Assembly: GCA_934167935.1 (NCBI GenBank)
Contig: CAKPMH010000016.1
Coordinates: 1-27,352 of the forward strand
Source: an uncultured Bacilli bacterium
Lineage (GTDB): Bacteria; Bacillota_I; Bacilli_A; RF39; UBA660
DNA length: 27,352 bases
Direction: 5' to 3'
Of this stretch, positions 1 to 7,857 are shown in pieces. Positions within the stretch are counted from its first letter, which is position 1, and every line of letters starts with the position of its first letter. Made by a program: the position numbers and the translations under genes. The notes below the pieces were generated by a model. It was not told where the DNA came from. It saw only the letters and a program-made list of their open reading frames with translations, and made no database searches.

Positions 1-450
1 TGCGCTAAATGGATTTATTGGCTCAGGTCCTGTTGCTCCATTTTGTACTGGTGCGCTAAATGGATTCATTGGTTCTGATGCTGGTACCCCATTTTGCATT
101 GGTGCGCTAAATGGATTTATTGGCTCAGGTCCTGTTGCTCCATTTTGTACTGGTGCGCTAAATGGATTCATTGGTTCTGGCACTGGTGTTTCATTTTGCA
201 TTGGTGTGCTAAATGGATTCATTGGTTCTGGCACTGGTGTTTCATTTTGCATTGGTGCGCTAAATGGATTCATTGGTTCTGGCACTGGTGCCTCATTTTG
301 TACTGGTGCGCTAAATGGATTATATTGTTCTGATGCTGGTGCCTCATTTTGCATTGGTGCATTAAATGGATTTACTGGTTCTGATTGTGGAACATTTTGT
401 GATGGAGTATTAAATGGATCAAAAGGTTTCTTTTGTCCTATTATTTCATT
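1..450 (-). repeat. 51-bp tandem repeat in the noc 3' part
   Basis: About nine units start near positions 1, 52, 103, 154, 205, 256, 307, 358 and 409. Most are exactly 51 bp; the unit near 358-408 is 48 bp and the outermost ones on the right are degenerate. Units at 1-51 and 103-153 look identical, and 154-204 and 205-255 differ at about one base. On the minus strand each unit encodes 17 residues of the type NPFSAPxQNExPVPEPM, so the array is in frame with noc. It continues beyond the left edge. Homogeneity is highest near the edge, which suggests recent expansion. Confidence 0.95.
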
Positions 451-1266
451 TTGATTTAAATTTAAATCTTTAGCACTATTTGCTATATTATCAACATCCA
501 TAAAACCTGGATTAATATTATTATTTTGTTGTTGTAATGAATTTGAATCCAAAATATTACCAGTTGGAATATTAAAATTATTATTCATATTATTAAAATC
601 ATTATTCATATTTTCACCTTTTTCTTCTTTTATTTTTGAAATTTCTATTGTTTTTTCTTTGTTTTTATTTAAAAATTCATTTATTATTTGATCTGTTTTT
701 CTAACTGTCATTCTATCTTTTATTATTTTATTTAAAAAAGCTACTTGATCTTTTTTTTCTAATTTTAGTAAAGATCTTGCATGTCTTTCTGAAATTCTTT
801 CATCCAATAATGCTTCTTGAACTTCATCTGCTAAATTTAATAAACGAAGTTTATTTGCAATAGTTGATTGAGTTTTTCCAAGTTTTGTTGCTAGTTCAGT
901 TTGATTTAAATATCCCATATCTAATATTTTTTTATAAGATATTGCTTCTTCTATAGGGGTCATGTCTTGTCTTTGAACATTTTCAATAAGTGCGATTTCT
1001 GCACTTTCTTTATCATCTACATCTGTAATTATAGCTGGTATAGTTTGTCTTCCTGCTATCACACTTGCTTTATATCTTCTTTCTCCCGCAATTATTTCAT
1101 ATTTATCTGCTATTTTTCTTACTATAATTGGTTGTATTACACCATGTTTTTTTATTGATTCTGATAATTCTAAAATAGCCTTTTCATCAAATTTTATTCT
1201 TGGTTGAAATCTATTTGGCAAAATATCATCTATACTAAGAATAAAAACTTCCTTTCTCATTCTCAT
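1..1266 (-). CDS. noc: Nucleoid occlusion protein Noc (ParB/Spo0J family), partial, with C-terminal repeat tail
   Basis: The 422 visible residues have no stop before the window edge. The N-terminal CTPase/ParB domain shows NRFQPR (18-23) and GERRYKA (61-67). The helix-turn-helix follows (about 120-165), then a short dimerisation domain to about 203. In the ParB/Noc family, parS versus Noc-site specificity depends on four positions; here they read Q133, K139, N144 and R161, three of them Noc-type. The gene lies directly after rsmG, where B. subtilis noc sits. A Noc should bind DNA sites, spread as a CTP clamp and block division over the nucleoid. The start at 1266 has an AGGGG ribosome site, and an in-frame stop upstream excludes a longer N-terminus, so the amphipathic membrane helix of B. 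subtilis Noc is absent. Residues 205-280 are Asn-rich; from 283 a 17-residue Pro/Asn repeat runs out of the window. A plain chromosomal ParB is the alternative. Confidence 0.8.
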   Translation of the reverse strand, partial: MRMRKEVFILSIDDILPNRFQPRIKFDEKAILELSESIKKHGVIQPIIVRKIADKYEIIAGERRYKASVIAGRQTIPAIITDVDDKESAEIALIENVQRQDMTPIEEAISYKKILDMGYLNQTELATKLGKTQSTIANKLRLLNLADEVQEALLDERISERHARSLLKLEKKDQVAFLNKIIKDRMTVRKTDQIINEFLNKNKEKTIEISKIKEEKGENMNNDFNNMNNNFNIPTGNILDSNSLQQQNNNINPGFMDVDNIANSAKDLNLNQNEIIGQKKPFDPFNTPSQNVPQSEPVNPFNAPMQNEAPASEQYNPFSAPVQNEAPVPEPMNPFSAPMQNETPVPEPMNPFSTPMQNETPVPEPMNPFSAPVQNGATGPEPINPFSAPMQNGVPASEPMNPFSAPVQNGATGPEPINPFSA

Positions 1267-1295
1267 TTTATCTTCCCCTTTTCCTATTCTATATA

Positions 1296-1324
1296 ATAAT
1301 ACTATATTTTTTAATGATTTTCAA
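1296..1324 (-). promoter_or_regulatory. Promoter of noc
   Basis: On the minus strand TTGAAA (1324-1319) is followed after 17 bp by TATTAT (1301-1296), about 30 bp upstream of the noc start. It lies downstream of the rsmG stop, so noc can be transcribed independently. An A/T-only stem (1346-1354 with 1363-1371) after rsmG could be a weak terminator, but no T-run follows it. Confidence 0.6.
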
Positions 1325-1325
1325 T

Positions 1326-1339
1326 ATTTTCCGGGAAAT
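1326..1339. promoter_or_regulatory. Noc-binding-site-like palindrome
   Basis: ATTTTCCGGGAAAT differs at one base from the Noc consensus ATTTCCCGGGAAAT known from B. subtilis. It lies immediately upstream of the noc -35 element. A G+C-rich core of this kind stands out in such AT-rich intergenic DNA. Autoregulation or local Noc loading is inferred. Confidence 0.6.
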
Positions 1340-1371
1340 AATTTTAAAATAAAAAAAAAGAATTTTATTTT

Positions 1372-2076
1372 TTATAATTTTTTCTTTTTTATTTCACTAT
1401 ATTTTCTTGGGTATTTTTTATTTGTAATAGATATTTTTTTTATTTTGATTAAATTTCTTTGACTATTCTCTATTGGTAATTTAAATTCTAAACTTTTTTC
1501 TATATAACTATTTAATACTTTAAATGCATTTTTTCCTTCTTCTATTTCTTCTTTTGCATTACCTTTCATAGCAATAAAATATTTATTTACTTTTACTAAA
1601 GGTATAGCATATTCTAATAATATTGAAAGATTTGCTACTGCTCTTGATGTAACAATATCAAATTTTTCACGATTATCTTTTGCATAATCTTCAATTCTTG
1701 AATGAATTATTTCTATGTTTGTTAATTTAAGTTTTTCTTTTACCACTTTTAGAAATTCTATTCTTTTATTTAAAGAATCAACTAATGTCACTTTTAAATT
1801 TGGAAAAATTATTTTAAGAACCATTCCAGGAAATCCTGCTCCTGTTCCTATATCACACAAGGTTTCTTCTTTTGTTATATCTATTATTTTAGCTATAGTT
1901 AACGAATCATAAAAATGTTTTAAATATACTTGATCTTTTTCTGTTATTCCAGTTAAATTCATCACTTTATTATATTCTATTAATAATTCATAATAAATTT
2001 CTAATTGTTCTAATTGTTTATCTGTTATTTCTATATTTATTTTTTTTAATTCTTCTATAAATTTATTTTGATTCAT
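1372..2076 (-). CDS. rsmG: 16S rRNA (guanine527-N7)-methyltransferase RsmG
   Basis: RsmG (GidB) transfers a methyl group from S-adenosylmethionine to N7 of G527 in 16S rRNA. The 234 residues match the family length of about 240. The N-terminal segment [20 protein letters not shown] (40-59) is typical of the family, the SAM-binding loop [10 protein letters not shown] is at 75-84, and SRAVANL follows near 143. The Lys-rich C-terminus ends in KKKKKL. The start overlaps the end of mnmG by 14 bp, so translation is probably coupled; the ribosome site is only a weak AAAGAAA. It shares the mnmG promoter. Loss of RsmG gives low-level streptomycin resistance in several bacteria; nothing here suggests loss of function. 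Confidence 0.97.
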   Translation of the reverse strand: MNQNKFIEELKKINIEITDKQLEQLEIYYELLIEYNKVMNLTGITEKDQVYLKHFYDSLTIAKIIDITKEETLCDIGTGAGFPGMVLKIIFPNLKVTLVDSLNKRIEFLKVVKEKLKLTNIEIIHSRIEDYAKDNREKFDIVTSRAVANLSILLEYAIPLVKVNKYFIAMKGNAKEEIEEGKNAFKVLNSYIEKSLEFKLPIENSQRNLIKIKKISITNKKYPRKYSEIKKKKL

Positions 2077-3937
2077 TTTTATAATTTCTTTTTAAATAAA
2101 CAGATAAAATTGAAATATCACTTGGATTTACTCCACTAATTCTTAGTGCTTGTCCTAATGATTCTGGATTAACTTCTTGTAATTTTTGTTTTGCTTCACT
2201 TGCTATATTTTTTATTTTTGAATAATCAATATTTTTTGGTATTTTTTTATTTTCAAGTTTTAACATTTTTTCTGCATCTTTGTTTGCTTTATTTATATAT
2301 CCTTCATATTTTATATCTATTTCTACTTCTTTTAATATTTCATTTTCATAATTTAAAGCTATAAAATTTTTTATATTGTCTATATTAAGTTCTGTTCTTT
2401 TAAGTAAATTATATAATGTTATTCCATCTTTTAAAGGAGTTGAATTATTTTCTATTAAATATTTATTAACTTCTTCTTTTGGTGTAATTTTATTATTTTT
2501 TAATATTTCTTTTACTTCTTCTATTGTTTTAATTTTATTTAAATATTTATTATATCTTTCATTATTGATAAGTCCTACTTGATATCCATATTTTCTTAAT
2601 CTTAAATCTGCATTATCACTTCTAAGTAACAATCTATATTCAGCTCGTGATGTAAGTAATCTATATGGATCCCTTATTCCTTTTGTTACTAAATCATCAA
2701 TTAATACTCCAATATATGATTCATTTCTCTTTAATATTAGAGGATCTTTTCCTTCTATTTTTAAAGCTGCATTTATTCCTGCTATTATTCCTTGACCTGC
2801 TGCCTCCTCATAACCACTTGTTCCATTTATTTGCCCTGCTGTAAATAGATTTTCTATAACTTTATTTTCAAGAGATAATTTCATTTGGGTTGGATATATT
2901 GCATCATATTCTATTGCATATGCATATTTAAGTATTTTAGCATGTTCAAGTCCTTTTATAGAATGAACCATTTTTTCTTGAATATCATGTGGCATAGATG
3001 TTGAAAAACCTTGTAAATATATATCATCGTAATATAAACTTTCTGGCTCTAAAAATAATTGATGTCTTTCTTTGTCTGCAAATCTTACTACTTTATCTTC
3101 TATTGATGGACAATATCTTGGACCAACTCCTGTTACATCATTTAATCCTCCATACATGCTTGATTTATTTAAATTTTCTCTTATTATTTTGTGTGTTTCT
3201 TCTGTTGTATAAACTAAATGACATGGAACTTGTTCTTCTATTTTATATGAAGGTTGTCTATCAAAACTAAAACTTAATAAAGTATTATCACCTAATTCTT
3301 CTTTTGTTTTACTAAAATCTATTGTTTTTTTATCAAGTCTTTGAGGAGTTCCTGTTTTTAATCTTATTATTTTTAAACCATATTTTTTTAAATTATCACT
3401 TAAATGATTAGATGGTTTTTCACCATGTGGTCCTTCTCTTCTTCTAGTGTCACCAACCATTATATCTGCTTTTAAATATGTACCGGTTGTTAGGATAACT
3501 ACTTTTGATGTTATTTTGGTATTATCTTCTAATATTATTCCCTTTACTTTATTTTCATTTATAATAAGATCCTCTACCATTGCTTCTTTTATTTCTAAAT
3601 TTTTAGTAGAATTTAATGTTTTTAACATTTCTTTTGGATATGTTATTTTATCTGCTTGAGCTCTTAGTGCTTGAACTGCAGGGCCTTTTCCTCCATTTAA
3701 CATTTTGATTTGAATTAAGCTTTTATCAGCATTTACACCCATTTCTCCACCTAATGCATCAATTTCTCTAACAACTATTCCTTTTGCACTTCCTCCAATT
3801 GATGGATTACATGGCATATCAGCTATATTATTAATATTTCCTGTTACTAACAATGTTTTATGTCCAATTCTCGCTGTTGCAAGCGCAGCTTCACATCCAG
3901 CATGTCCGCCACCTACTACTATTACTTCAAAGTCCAT
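2063..3937 (-). CDS. mnmG: tRNA uridine-5-carboxymethylaminomethyl modification enzyme MnmG (GidA)
   Basis: MnmG is the FAD- and NADH-dependent partner of MnmE; the complex builds the cmnm5 group on U34 of tRNAs reading split codon boxes. The 624 residues match the usual 620-630. The dinucleotide-binding motif GGGHAG is at 9-14. Further family blocks are [28 protein letters not shown] and [19 protein letters not shown] chose the start at 3937 ([11 protein letters not shown]) because it has a good AGAGGTG ribosome site and fits homologues. The frame stays open 37 codons further upstream, but that extension crosses the promoter and terminator region. It is followed by rsmG with a short overlap. 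Confidence 0.97.
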   Translation of the reverse strand: MDFEVIVVGGGHAGCEAALATARIGHKTLLVTGNINNIADMPCNPSIGGSAKGIVVREIDALGGEMGVNADKSLIQIKMLNGGKGPAVQALRAQADKITYPKEMLKTLNSTKNLEIKEAMVEDLIINENKVKGIILEDNTKITSKVVILTTGTYLKADIMVGDTRRREGPHGEKPSNHLSDNLKKYGLKIIRLKTGTPQRLDKKTIDFSKTKEELGDNTLLSFSFDRQPSYKIEEQVPCHLVYTTEETHKIIRENLNKSSMYGGLNDVTGVGPRYCPSIEDKVVRFADKERHQLFLEPESLYYDDIYLQGFSTSMPHDIQEKMVHSIKGLEHAKILKYAYAIEYDAIYPTQMKLSLENKVIENLFTAGQINGTSGYEEAAGQGIIAGINAALKIEGKDPLILKRNESYIGVLIDDLVTKGIRDPYRLLTSRAEYRLLLRSDNADLRLRKYGYQVGLINNERYNKYLNKIKTIEEVKEILKNNKITPKEEVNKYLIENNSTPLKDGITLYNLLKRTELNIDNIKNFIALNYENEILKEVEIDIKYEGYINKANKDAEKMLKLENKKIPKNIDYSKIKNIASEAKQKLQEVNPESLGQALRISGVNPSDISILSVYLKRNYKNESK

Positions 3938-3962
3938 AATTACACCTCTTTTTGACTTTTTT

Positions 3963-3991
3963 ATTATACTATTATTTTTTATAGTTAACAA
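3963..3991 (-). promoter_or_regulatory. Promoter of mnmG-rsmG
   Basis: On the minus strand TTGTTA (3991-3986) is followed after exactly 17 bp by a consensus TATAAT (3968-3963). It lies directly after the mnmE terminator, so mnmG-rsmG is a separate transcription unit. Confidence 0.7.
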
Positions 3992-3992
3992 G

Positions 3993-4016
3993 AAAAAAGT
4001 TAAATATTTATTTAAC
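3993..4016 (-). terminator. Terminator after mnmE
   Basis: On the minus strand GTTAAAT, a 4-nt loop and ATTTAAC form a 7-bp stem (4016-3999) followed by a run of six T (3998-3993). The stem is nearly all A-T, as in other terminators of this genome. Confidence 0.6.
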
Positions 4017-4032
4017 CTTCCTGTATTATAAT

Positions 4033-5388
4033 TTATTTTCCTAAACAAAAATTAGAAAATAATTCATTTAATAAATTTTCATTATAATTTTCTCCTAATA
4101 TTTCATTTAATTTTTTGCAACTTTCTTTTATATCTATTTCAACTATATCAATTGGAAAATTATTATTAATATTTTCTATTGAACTTATTATTAAATTCAT
4201 TGATTCTTTAAGTAAAGATATACTTCTTGCATTATTTAAATATGTCATATCATTATTTTCTATTTCCTCTAAATTATATATCTCTATTATTTTATTTTTT
4301 AATTCATCTATTCCTTTTTTATTTAAAGTACTTGTGTAAATTATATTTTTTAAATTTAATTTATCTATTTCTAATTTATTACCTAAATCACTTTTATTTA
4401 TTATTGTTATATATTTTTTTGTTTTTATTTTTTCTATTATATTTAATTCCTCTTGTGTTATTTTTTCATTATTATTTAGTACAAATAAAATTAAATCTGA
4501 TTTATCTATTAAATCTATACTTTTTTTTACTCCTATTTCTTCTACTTTATTATCTGTTTTTCTAATACCTGCTGTATCTAATATATTTAATACAATTCCA
4601 TCTAATACTACTTGACCTTCTACTATATCTCTTGTTGTACCTTCTATATCTGTTACTATTGCTTTTTCTTCTTCTAATAAAATATTAAGTAAACTACTTT
4701 TTCCTACATTTGGTTTTCCTATAATTGCTGTTTTAATACCTTCTTTTACTAATCTTCCATCTTCGCTATTTTTTATTATTGTTTTCATTTTATTTTTTAA
4801 ATTAATTAATTCTGGTAATATTTTTTCATTTGTTAAAACTTCTATATCCTCATATTCAGGATAATCTATATTTACTTCTATATTTGATATTATTTTTAAT
4901 TCTTGTTGTTTTAATTCATTTATTAAATTTGATATATTTCCACTTAATTGATTTATAGCTTGTGATAAAGCTTTTTCAGTTTTAGAACTAATAATGTCCA
5001 TTACCGCTTCTGCTTCTAATAAATCTATTCTACCATTTAAAAAAGCTCTTTTAGTAAATTCACCAGGTTCTGCAAGACGACAACCATTTAATAATAATAA
5101 TTCTAATATTTTTTTTGTAGTTATGTAACCACCATGACAATTTATTTCAACTATATTTTCTGTTGTAAAAGTTTTTGGTTCTTTCATAACACTAACTAAT
5201 ACTTCATCTATTATTTTATTATTATCTACTATATATCCATAATTTATAGTATGAGTATTAACATTATTTAAATCTTTTCCTTTAAATATTTTATTTACTA
5301 TATTTATAGATTCTTTTCCACTTACTCTTATAATAGAAATTGCTCCTACTCCACTTGATGTAGATATTGCTGCTATTGTATCTTCCAT
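4033..5388 (-). CDS. mnmE: tRNA modification GTPase MnmE (TrmE)
   Basis: MnmE is the GTPase and folate-binding subunit that works with MnmG on tRNA U34. The 451 residues are of family length. The N-terminal tetrahydrofolate-binding domain starts [10 protein letters not shown]. The G domain has GKPNVGKS (224-231), GTTRD (250-254), DTAG and NKSD. The C-terminus ends FCLGK, carrying the catalytic Cys of the C-x-G-K motif. The start at 5388 has a strong AGGAGG ribosome site four bases upstream; a possible start eight codons earlier lies in the upstream hairpin and is less likely. No promoter is evident between the khpB hairpin and mnmE, so expression probably depends on read-through from rpmH. 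Confidence 0.97.
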   Translation of the reverse strand: MEDTIAAISTSSGVGAISIIRVSGKESINIVNKIFKGKDLNNVNTHTINYGYIVDNNKIIDEVLVSVMKEPKTFTTENIVEINCHGGYITTKKILELLLLNGCRLAEPGEFTKRAFLNGRIDLLEAEAVMDIISSKTEKALSQAINQLSGNISNLINELKQQELKIISNIEVNIDYPEYEDIEVLTNEKILPELINLKNKMKTIIKNSEDGRLVKEGIKTAIIGKPNVGKSSLLNILLEEEKAIVTDIEGTTRDIVEGQVVLDGIVLNILDTAGIRKTDNKVEEIGVKKSIDLIDKSDLILFVLNNNEKITQEELNIIEKIKTKKYITIINKSDLGNKLEIDKLNLKNIIYTSTLNKKGIDELKNKIIEIYNLEEIENNDMTYLNNARSISLLKESMNLIISSIENINNNFPIDIVEIDIKESCKKLNEILGENYNENLLNELFSNFCLGK

Positions 5389-5401
5389 TTGTCCTCCTTT
5401 T

Positions 5402-5423
5402 AAAAAAAACACATAAGTGTTTT
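5402..5423 (-). terminator. Hairpin terminator or attenuator between khpB and mnmE
   Basis: On the minus strand AAAACAC, loop TTAT and GTGTTTT form a 7-bp stem (5423-5406) with a continued T-run (5405-5402). It overlaps the khpB stop codon and ends just before the mnmE ribosome site. mnmE has no visible promoter of its own, so it is probably leaky. Confidence 0.65.
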
Positions 5424-6036
5424 AATTTTCTATATATTTAATAATAATATGTCTTTCTTTTCCTTCTCCAACACTTTCTGTTGTTAAGTTTTCATATTCA
5501 CTTATTAAGCTATGAATACATCTTCTTTCATATGAATTCATAGGATCAAGTGATACATCTACTTTTGTTTTTACTACTTCTTTTGCTATCTTTTTTATTT
5601 CATTTTCTAAATTGTTTAATTTCTTTTGCTTATAATTGCTAATATCTATATTAACTTTTATATTAATACCTGTTTTAACTTTTAAACTTTGTCTTATGAT
5701 ATTTTGTAGAGCTTGTAAATTTTTTCCTTCTTTTCCTATTAATAGAGAATTATTACTTGTTACTAAAGTTATATTAAAACTTTCATTATTATATAAAATT
5801 TCTGATTCTATTGATATACCTATTGTTGATGAAAATTCTTTTAAATAATCTATTAAATATTCTTTTATATTAGATTTTTCAACAACATTTATTTTGTATT
5901 TTGAACTTTTAAATAATTTTGCCTCTATAAATTCATAATTATATAATAAATTTTCTTTTTCACAATTAAGTTCTACCATTGCTTTTTCTAAAGCTTCATC
6001 TAATGTTTTTGCTTCAAATTCTTTTATATTAAGCAT
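5422..6036 (-). CDS. khpB: RNA-binding protein KhpB (Jag/SpoIIIJ-associated)
   Basis: KhpB is a cytoplasmic KH/R3H RNA-binding protein linked to cell elongation and division in Gram-positives and conserved beside yidC. The 204 residues have the three expected parts: a Jag-N domain (1-50, starting MLNIKEFEAKTLDEALEKA), a KH domain with the G-x-x-G loop in LIGKEGKNLQAL, and a C-terminal R3H domain with ERRCIH and ESVGEGKERHIIIK. It overlaps the yidC end by 8 bp and has an AGAGAGGT ribosome site. The stop codon is inside the following hairpin. Confidence 0.95.
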   Translation of the reverse strand: MLNIKEFEAKTLDEALEKAMVELNCEKENLLYNYEFIEAKLFKSSKYKINVVEKSNIKEYLIDYLKEFSSTIGISIESEILYNNESFNITLVTSNNSLLIGKEGKNLQALQNIIRQSLKVKTGINIKVNIDISNYKQKKLNNLENEIKKIAKEVVKTKVDVSLDPMNSYERRCIHSLISEYENLTTESVGEGKERHIIIKYIEN

Positions 6037-6973
6037 TTTTTTTACCTCTCTTTACTATTAAATTTTGAATTATAGTAAATATATTTGTAGTTACCCAATA
6101 AAATGCAATACCAGTTGAGATAGAAAAAGCAGTAAGTGTCATAATAACAACCATAACATTTGACATTGTTTTCATCTGTTTTTCTTGCTCTTTACTCATA
6201 GATGCTCCACTATTTAATTTAAATGAGAAGTATGTTGCTAAAGCAATTATAACTATAAATATCAAATATTTATATTCACCCATTACAACAGCATTCATAG
6301 GACTTACACCTAAATCAAAACCTAAAAATTTTTCTTCAAATATAATTGGTATTCTACTTATAGCTTCATAAAAAGCAAAGAATAATGGTATTTGAAATAA
6401 TGAAAATAAACATGTACTCATTGGATTGATATTATATTTTTTATAAATAAACATCATTTCTTGAGATTTTTTCATCATTGATTCTTGATCATTTTTATTT
6501 TTATATTTTTTTTCTAATTTTTCTAGTTCAGGACTTGCATTTTTCATATTTTCAGATTGTAGCGCTGCTTTTTTTGTAAATGGGTAAGCAATTAATCTTA
6601 TTATTAATGTTGCTAAAATTAAAGCAAATCCATAACTTTTTAAAACATTTCCTAATTTAATTATGAACCATGCTAATGGTTTTACAAAGATATTTGTCCA
6701 TAAATCATAATATTTTCCTGTAACTTTAATAGACTTACATTCTTCTAATTTTTCTAGTTCTACTTTTTTCTTCGAATCTTTGTTATAATTTTCATATAAT
6801 TTAAGCATTTCTTTATCAGTTGGCTTACATAGTATATTTGTAACTAATCTTTGACCTGTTTTTTTATTAGATATAGCGTTTCCTTTTTTATCTTTTCCAT
6901 ATGTAGTACATCCTGTTAATGTCAAAATTAATAACAAGACTATAAATATTTTTATATATTTTTTCTTTTTCAT
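6029..6973 (-). CDS. yidC: Membrane protein insertase YidC/OxaA (lipoprotein)
   Basis: YidC inserts membrane proteins alone or with SecYEG. The 314 residues begin with a lipoprotein signal: Lys-rich start, hydrophobic stretch and lipobox LTGC with Cys at 22, as in Gram-positive SpoIIIJ/OxaA1. The insertase core starts near residue 95 (WFIIKLGNVLKSYGFALILA) and contains several membrane segments. It has the typical PMSTCLFSLFQIPLFFAFYEAI and FYWVTTNIFTIIQN blocks. The tail is basic (VKRGKKNA). The start directly follows the rnpA stop, with a GGAG ribosome site inside rnpA. Only one YidC is visible; Bacilli often have two. Confidence 0.95.
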   Translation of the reverse strand: MKKKKYIKIFIVLLLILTLTGCTTYGKDKKGNAISNKKTGQRLVTNILCKPTDKEMLKLYENYNKDSKKKVELEKLEECKSIKVTGKYYDLWTNIFVKPLAWFIIKLGNVLKSYGFALILATLIIRLIAYPFTKKAALQSENMKNASPELEKLEKKYKNKNDQESMMKKSQEMMFIYKKYNINPMSTCLFSLFQIPLFFAFYEAISRIPIIFEEKFLGFDLGVSPMNAVVMGEYKYLIFIVIIALATYFSFKLNSGASMSKEQEKQMKTMSNVMVVIMTLTAFSISTGIAFYWVTTNIFTIIQNLIVKRGKKNA

Positions 6974-7309
6974 TTAATTCTCCTTTATTATTTTTATTTT
7001 TCTTAATATATAATCTAAATCTTTTTGGTTATTTAAATAATCATTTTCTAAATAACTTTTCCTTATTATTATAATACAATTAAAATTATTTTCATAGTTA
7101 TTTTTAGAAATTATTTCTCTAACTTGTCTTTTTATTTTATTTCTCCCTACCGCATTAGTTAATTTTTTACTAACACTTATGCCAAATTTATAATAATCAT
7201 TTGTATTTTTTTCCACATATACGACAAATCCTTTATATTTAAAAGGTTTTTCATTTTTTACTATTCTACTAAAATCACTATTTTTTTTTAAAATATTTAT
7301 TTTCTTCAT
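6974..7309 (-). CDS. rnpA: Ribonuclease P protein component
   Basis: RnpA is the protein subunit of RNase P, which matures tRNA 5' ends with the catalytic RNA. The 111 residues match the family (about 115). The RNA-binding signature GRNKIKRQVRE is present, and the N-terminus (MKKINILKKNSDFSRIVKN) is typical. The start at 7309 has an AAGGA site 8 bp upstream; an open extension of 11 codons was rejected because it runs into the hairpin. It follows rpmH after a short gap and abuts yidC without spacing. Confidence 0.96.
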   Translation of the reverse strand: MKKINILKKNSDFSRIVKNEKPFKYKGFVVYVEKNTNDYYKFGISVSKKLTNAVGRNKIKRQVREIISKNNYENNFNCIIIIRKSYLENDYLNNQKDLDYILRKIKIIKEN

Positions 7310-7332
7310 AACATCAATCCTTATTATAATAC

Positions 7333-7359
7333 AAAAAATCACTTTATTACAGTGATTTT
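7333..7359 (-). terminator. Hairpin terminator or attenuator between rpmH and rnpA
   Basis: On the minus strand a 9-bp stem (AAAATCACT with AGTGATTTT, loop of 7) runs from 7359 to 7335 and is followed by more T. rnpA starts only about 24 bases later without a clear promoter. A leaky terminator would keep L34 synthesis far above RNase P protein, as expected for this gene pair. Confidence 0.7.
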
Positions 7360-7360
7360 A

Positions 7361-7483
7361 TTAACGAGATAATACTTTACGTCCTTTTCTTCTTCTATTA
7401 TTTATAATATTAGTTTTCATTCTTGCAAAAAAACCTTGTTTTTTACTTCTTCTTCTATTATTAGGTTGATAAGTTCTTTTCAT
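7361..7483 (-). CDS. rpmH: 50S ribosomal protein L34
   Basis: This 40-residue protein starts [18 protein letters not shown] and ends [11 protein letters not shown], clearly L34, a basic large-subunit protein. Relative to the 44-residue B. subtilis form, it lacks about four residues in the normally conserved segment after FxxRM (usually containing GR and VL before the RRR-KGR block). The reading frame is intact. It has a perfect AGGAGGTG ribosome site and a consensus promoter. It is the first gene of the leftward operon. Confidence 0.97.
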   Translation of the reverse strand: MKRTYQPNNRRRSKKQGFFARMKTNIINNRRRKGRKVLSR

Positions 7484-7522
7484 AAATACACCTCCTGTAT
7501 ATAAATTTTCTTCGCTTAGTTC

Positions 7523-7551
7523 ATTATATATACTTTTTTATTGTTTGTCAA
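7523..7551 (-). promoter_or_regulatory. Strong promoter of rpmH operon
   Basis: On the minus strand a perfect TTGACA (7551-7546), 17-bp spacer and perfect TATAAT (7528-7523) lie about 40 bp upstream of rpmH. This is the only fully consensus sigma-A promoter seen in the window. Confidence 0.9.
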
Positions 7552-7559
7552 ACATTTTT

Positions 7560-7857
7560 AATGAATTTTATTAATTTATTACAGCTTAATAATAGTTTTC
7601 CACATAGTTTTAGGTTTATATTTACTTATTTTGATATTTTTAAACATTAATTGTGGAAAATTATTGCACATTTAATTTTATTGTTAATTAGTTTTCCACA
7701 TTTGATGTGAATTTATTATTTTTTTAGGTATTTTATATTATTTTTACTGTGGATAATTTTGTTAATTAAATATTTTAATATTTTTTTCCACATTTTCTTT
7801 GATTTTTACCTTATTTTAAGGTAAAATAATGTTAGTTATTAACAGAGGGTGGTAAAT
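7560..7857. other. oriC: oriC, upstream DnaA-box cluster
   Basis: This gene-free stretch between rpmH and dnaA contains five DnaA boxes: TTTTCCACA at 7596-7604 (+), 7692-7700 (+) and 7784-7792 (+); its complement at 7652-7660 (-); and the perfect TTATCCACA at 7748-7756 (-). The rest is extremely AT-rich, notably 7757-7783. Divergent gene orientation on either side and the dnaA/rpmH context make this the chromosomal origin. The exact unwinding site is not resolved; in B. subtilis it lies between dnaA and dnaN. Confidence 0.9.
7799..7827 (+). promoter_or_regulatory. Likely dnaA promoter with internal inverted repeat
   Basis: TTGATT (7799-7804), a 17-bp spacer and TAAAAT (7822-7827) lie about 30 bp upstream of the dnaA start. 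A perfect inverted repeat, TTTTACCTT, 5-bp loop, AAGGTAAAA (7804-7826), fills the spacer and overlaps the -10 element. It could be an operator or an RNA hairpin. It is not a DnaA box, which suggests an additional regulator. Confidence 0.55.

Noticed and set aside
1..450. CRISPR array
   Set aside because: The repeats are contiguous 51-bp units without variable spacers and encode a regular peptide in the noc frame.
94..454. Two plus-strand open frames of Cys/Trp- and Gly-rich repeat protein
   Set aside because: They are antisense shadows of the 51-bp repeats that are in frame with noc on the minus strand; no ribosome site or promoter fits.
1..1266. Calling the left-edge gene the parS-binding Spo0J/ParB
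   Set aside because: Recognition-helix residues are mostly Noc-type, the position after rsmG is that of noc, and Noc sites are present. Spo0J probably lies to the left. It remains a possible alternative.
3938..4048. 37-codon N-terminal extension of mnmG
   Set aside because: It crosses the promoter and terminator between mnmE and mnmG; the start at 3937 has a ribosome site and matches the conserved N-terminus.
7849..7857. GTG start for dnaA
   Set aside because: It lies inside the AGAGGGTGG ribosome site; TTG at 7858 is properly spaced.
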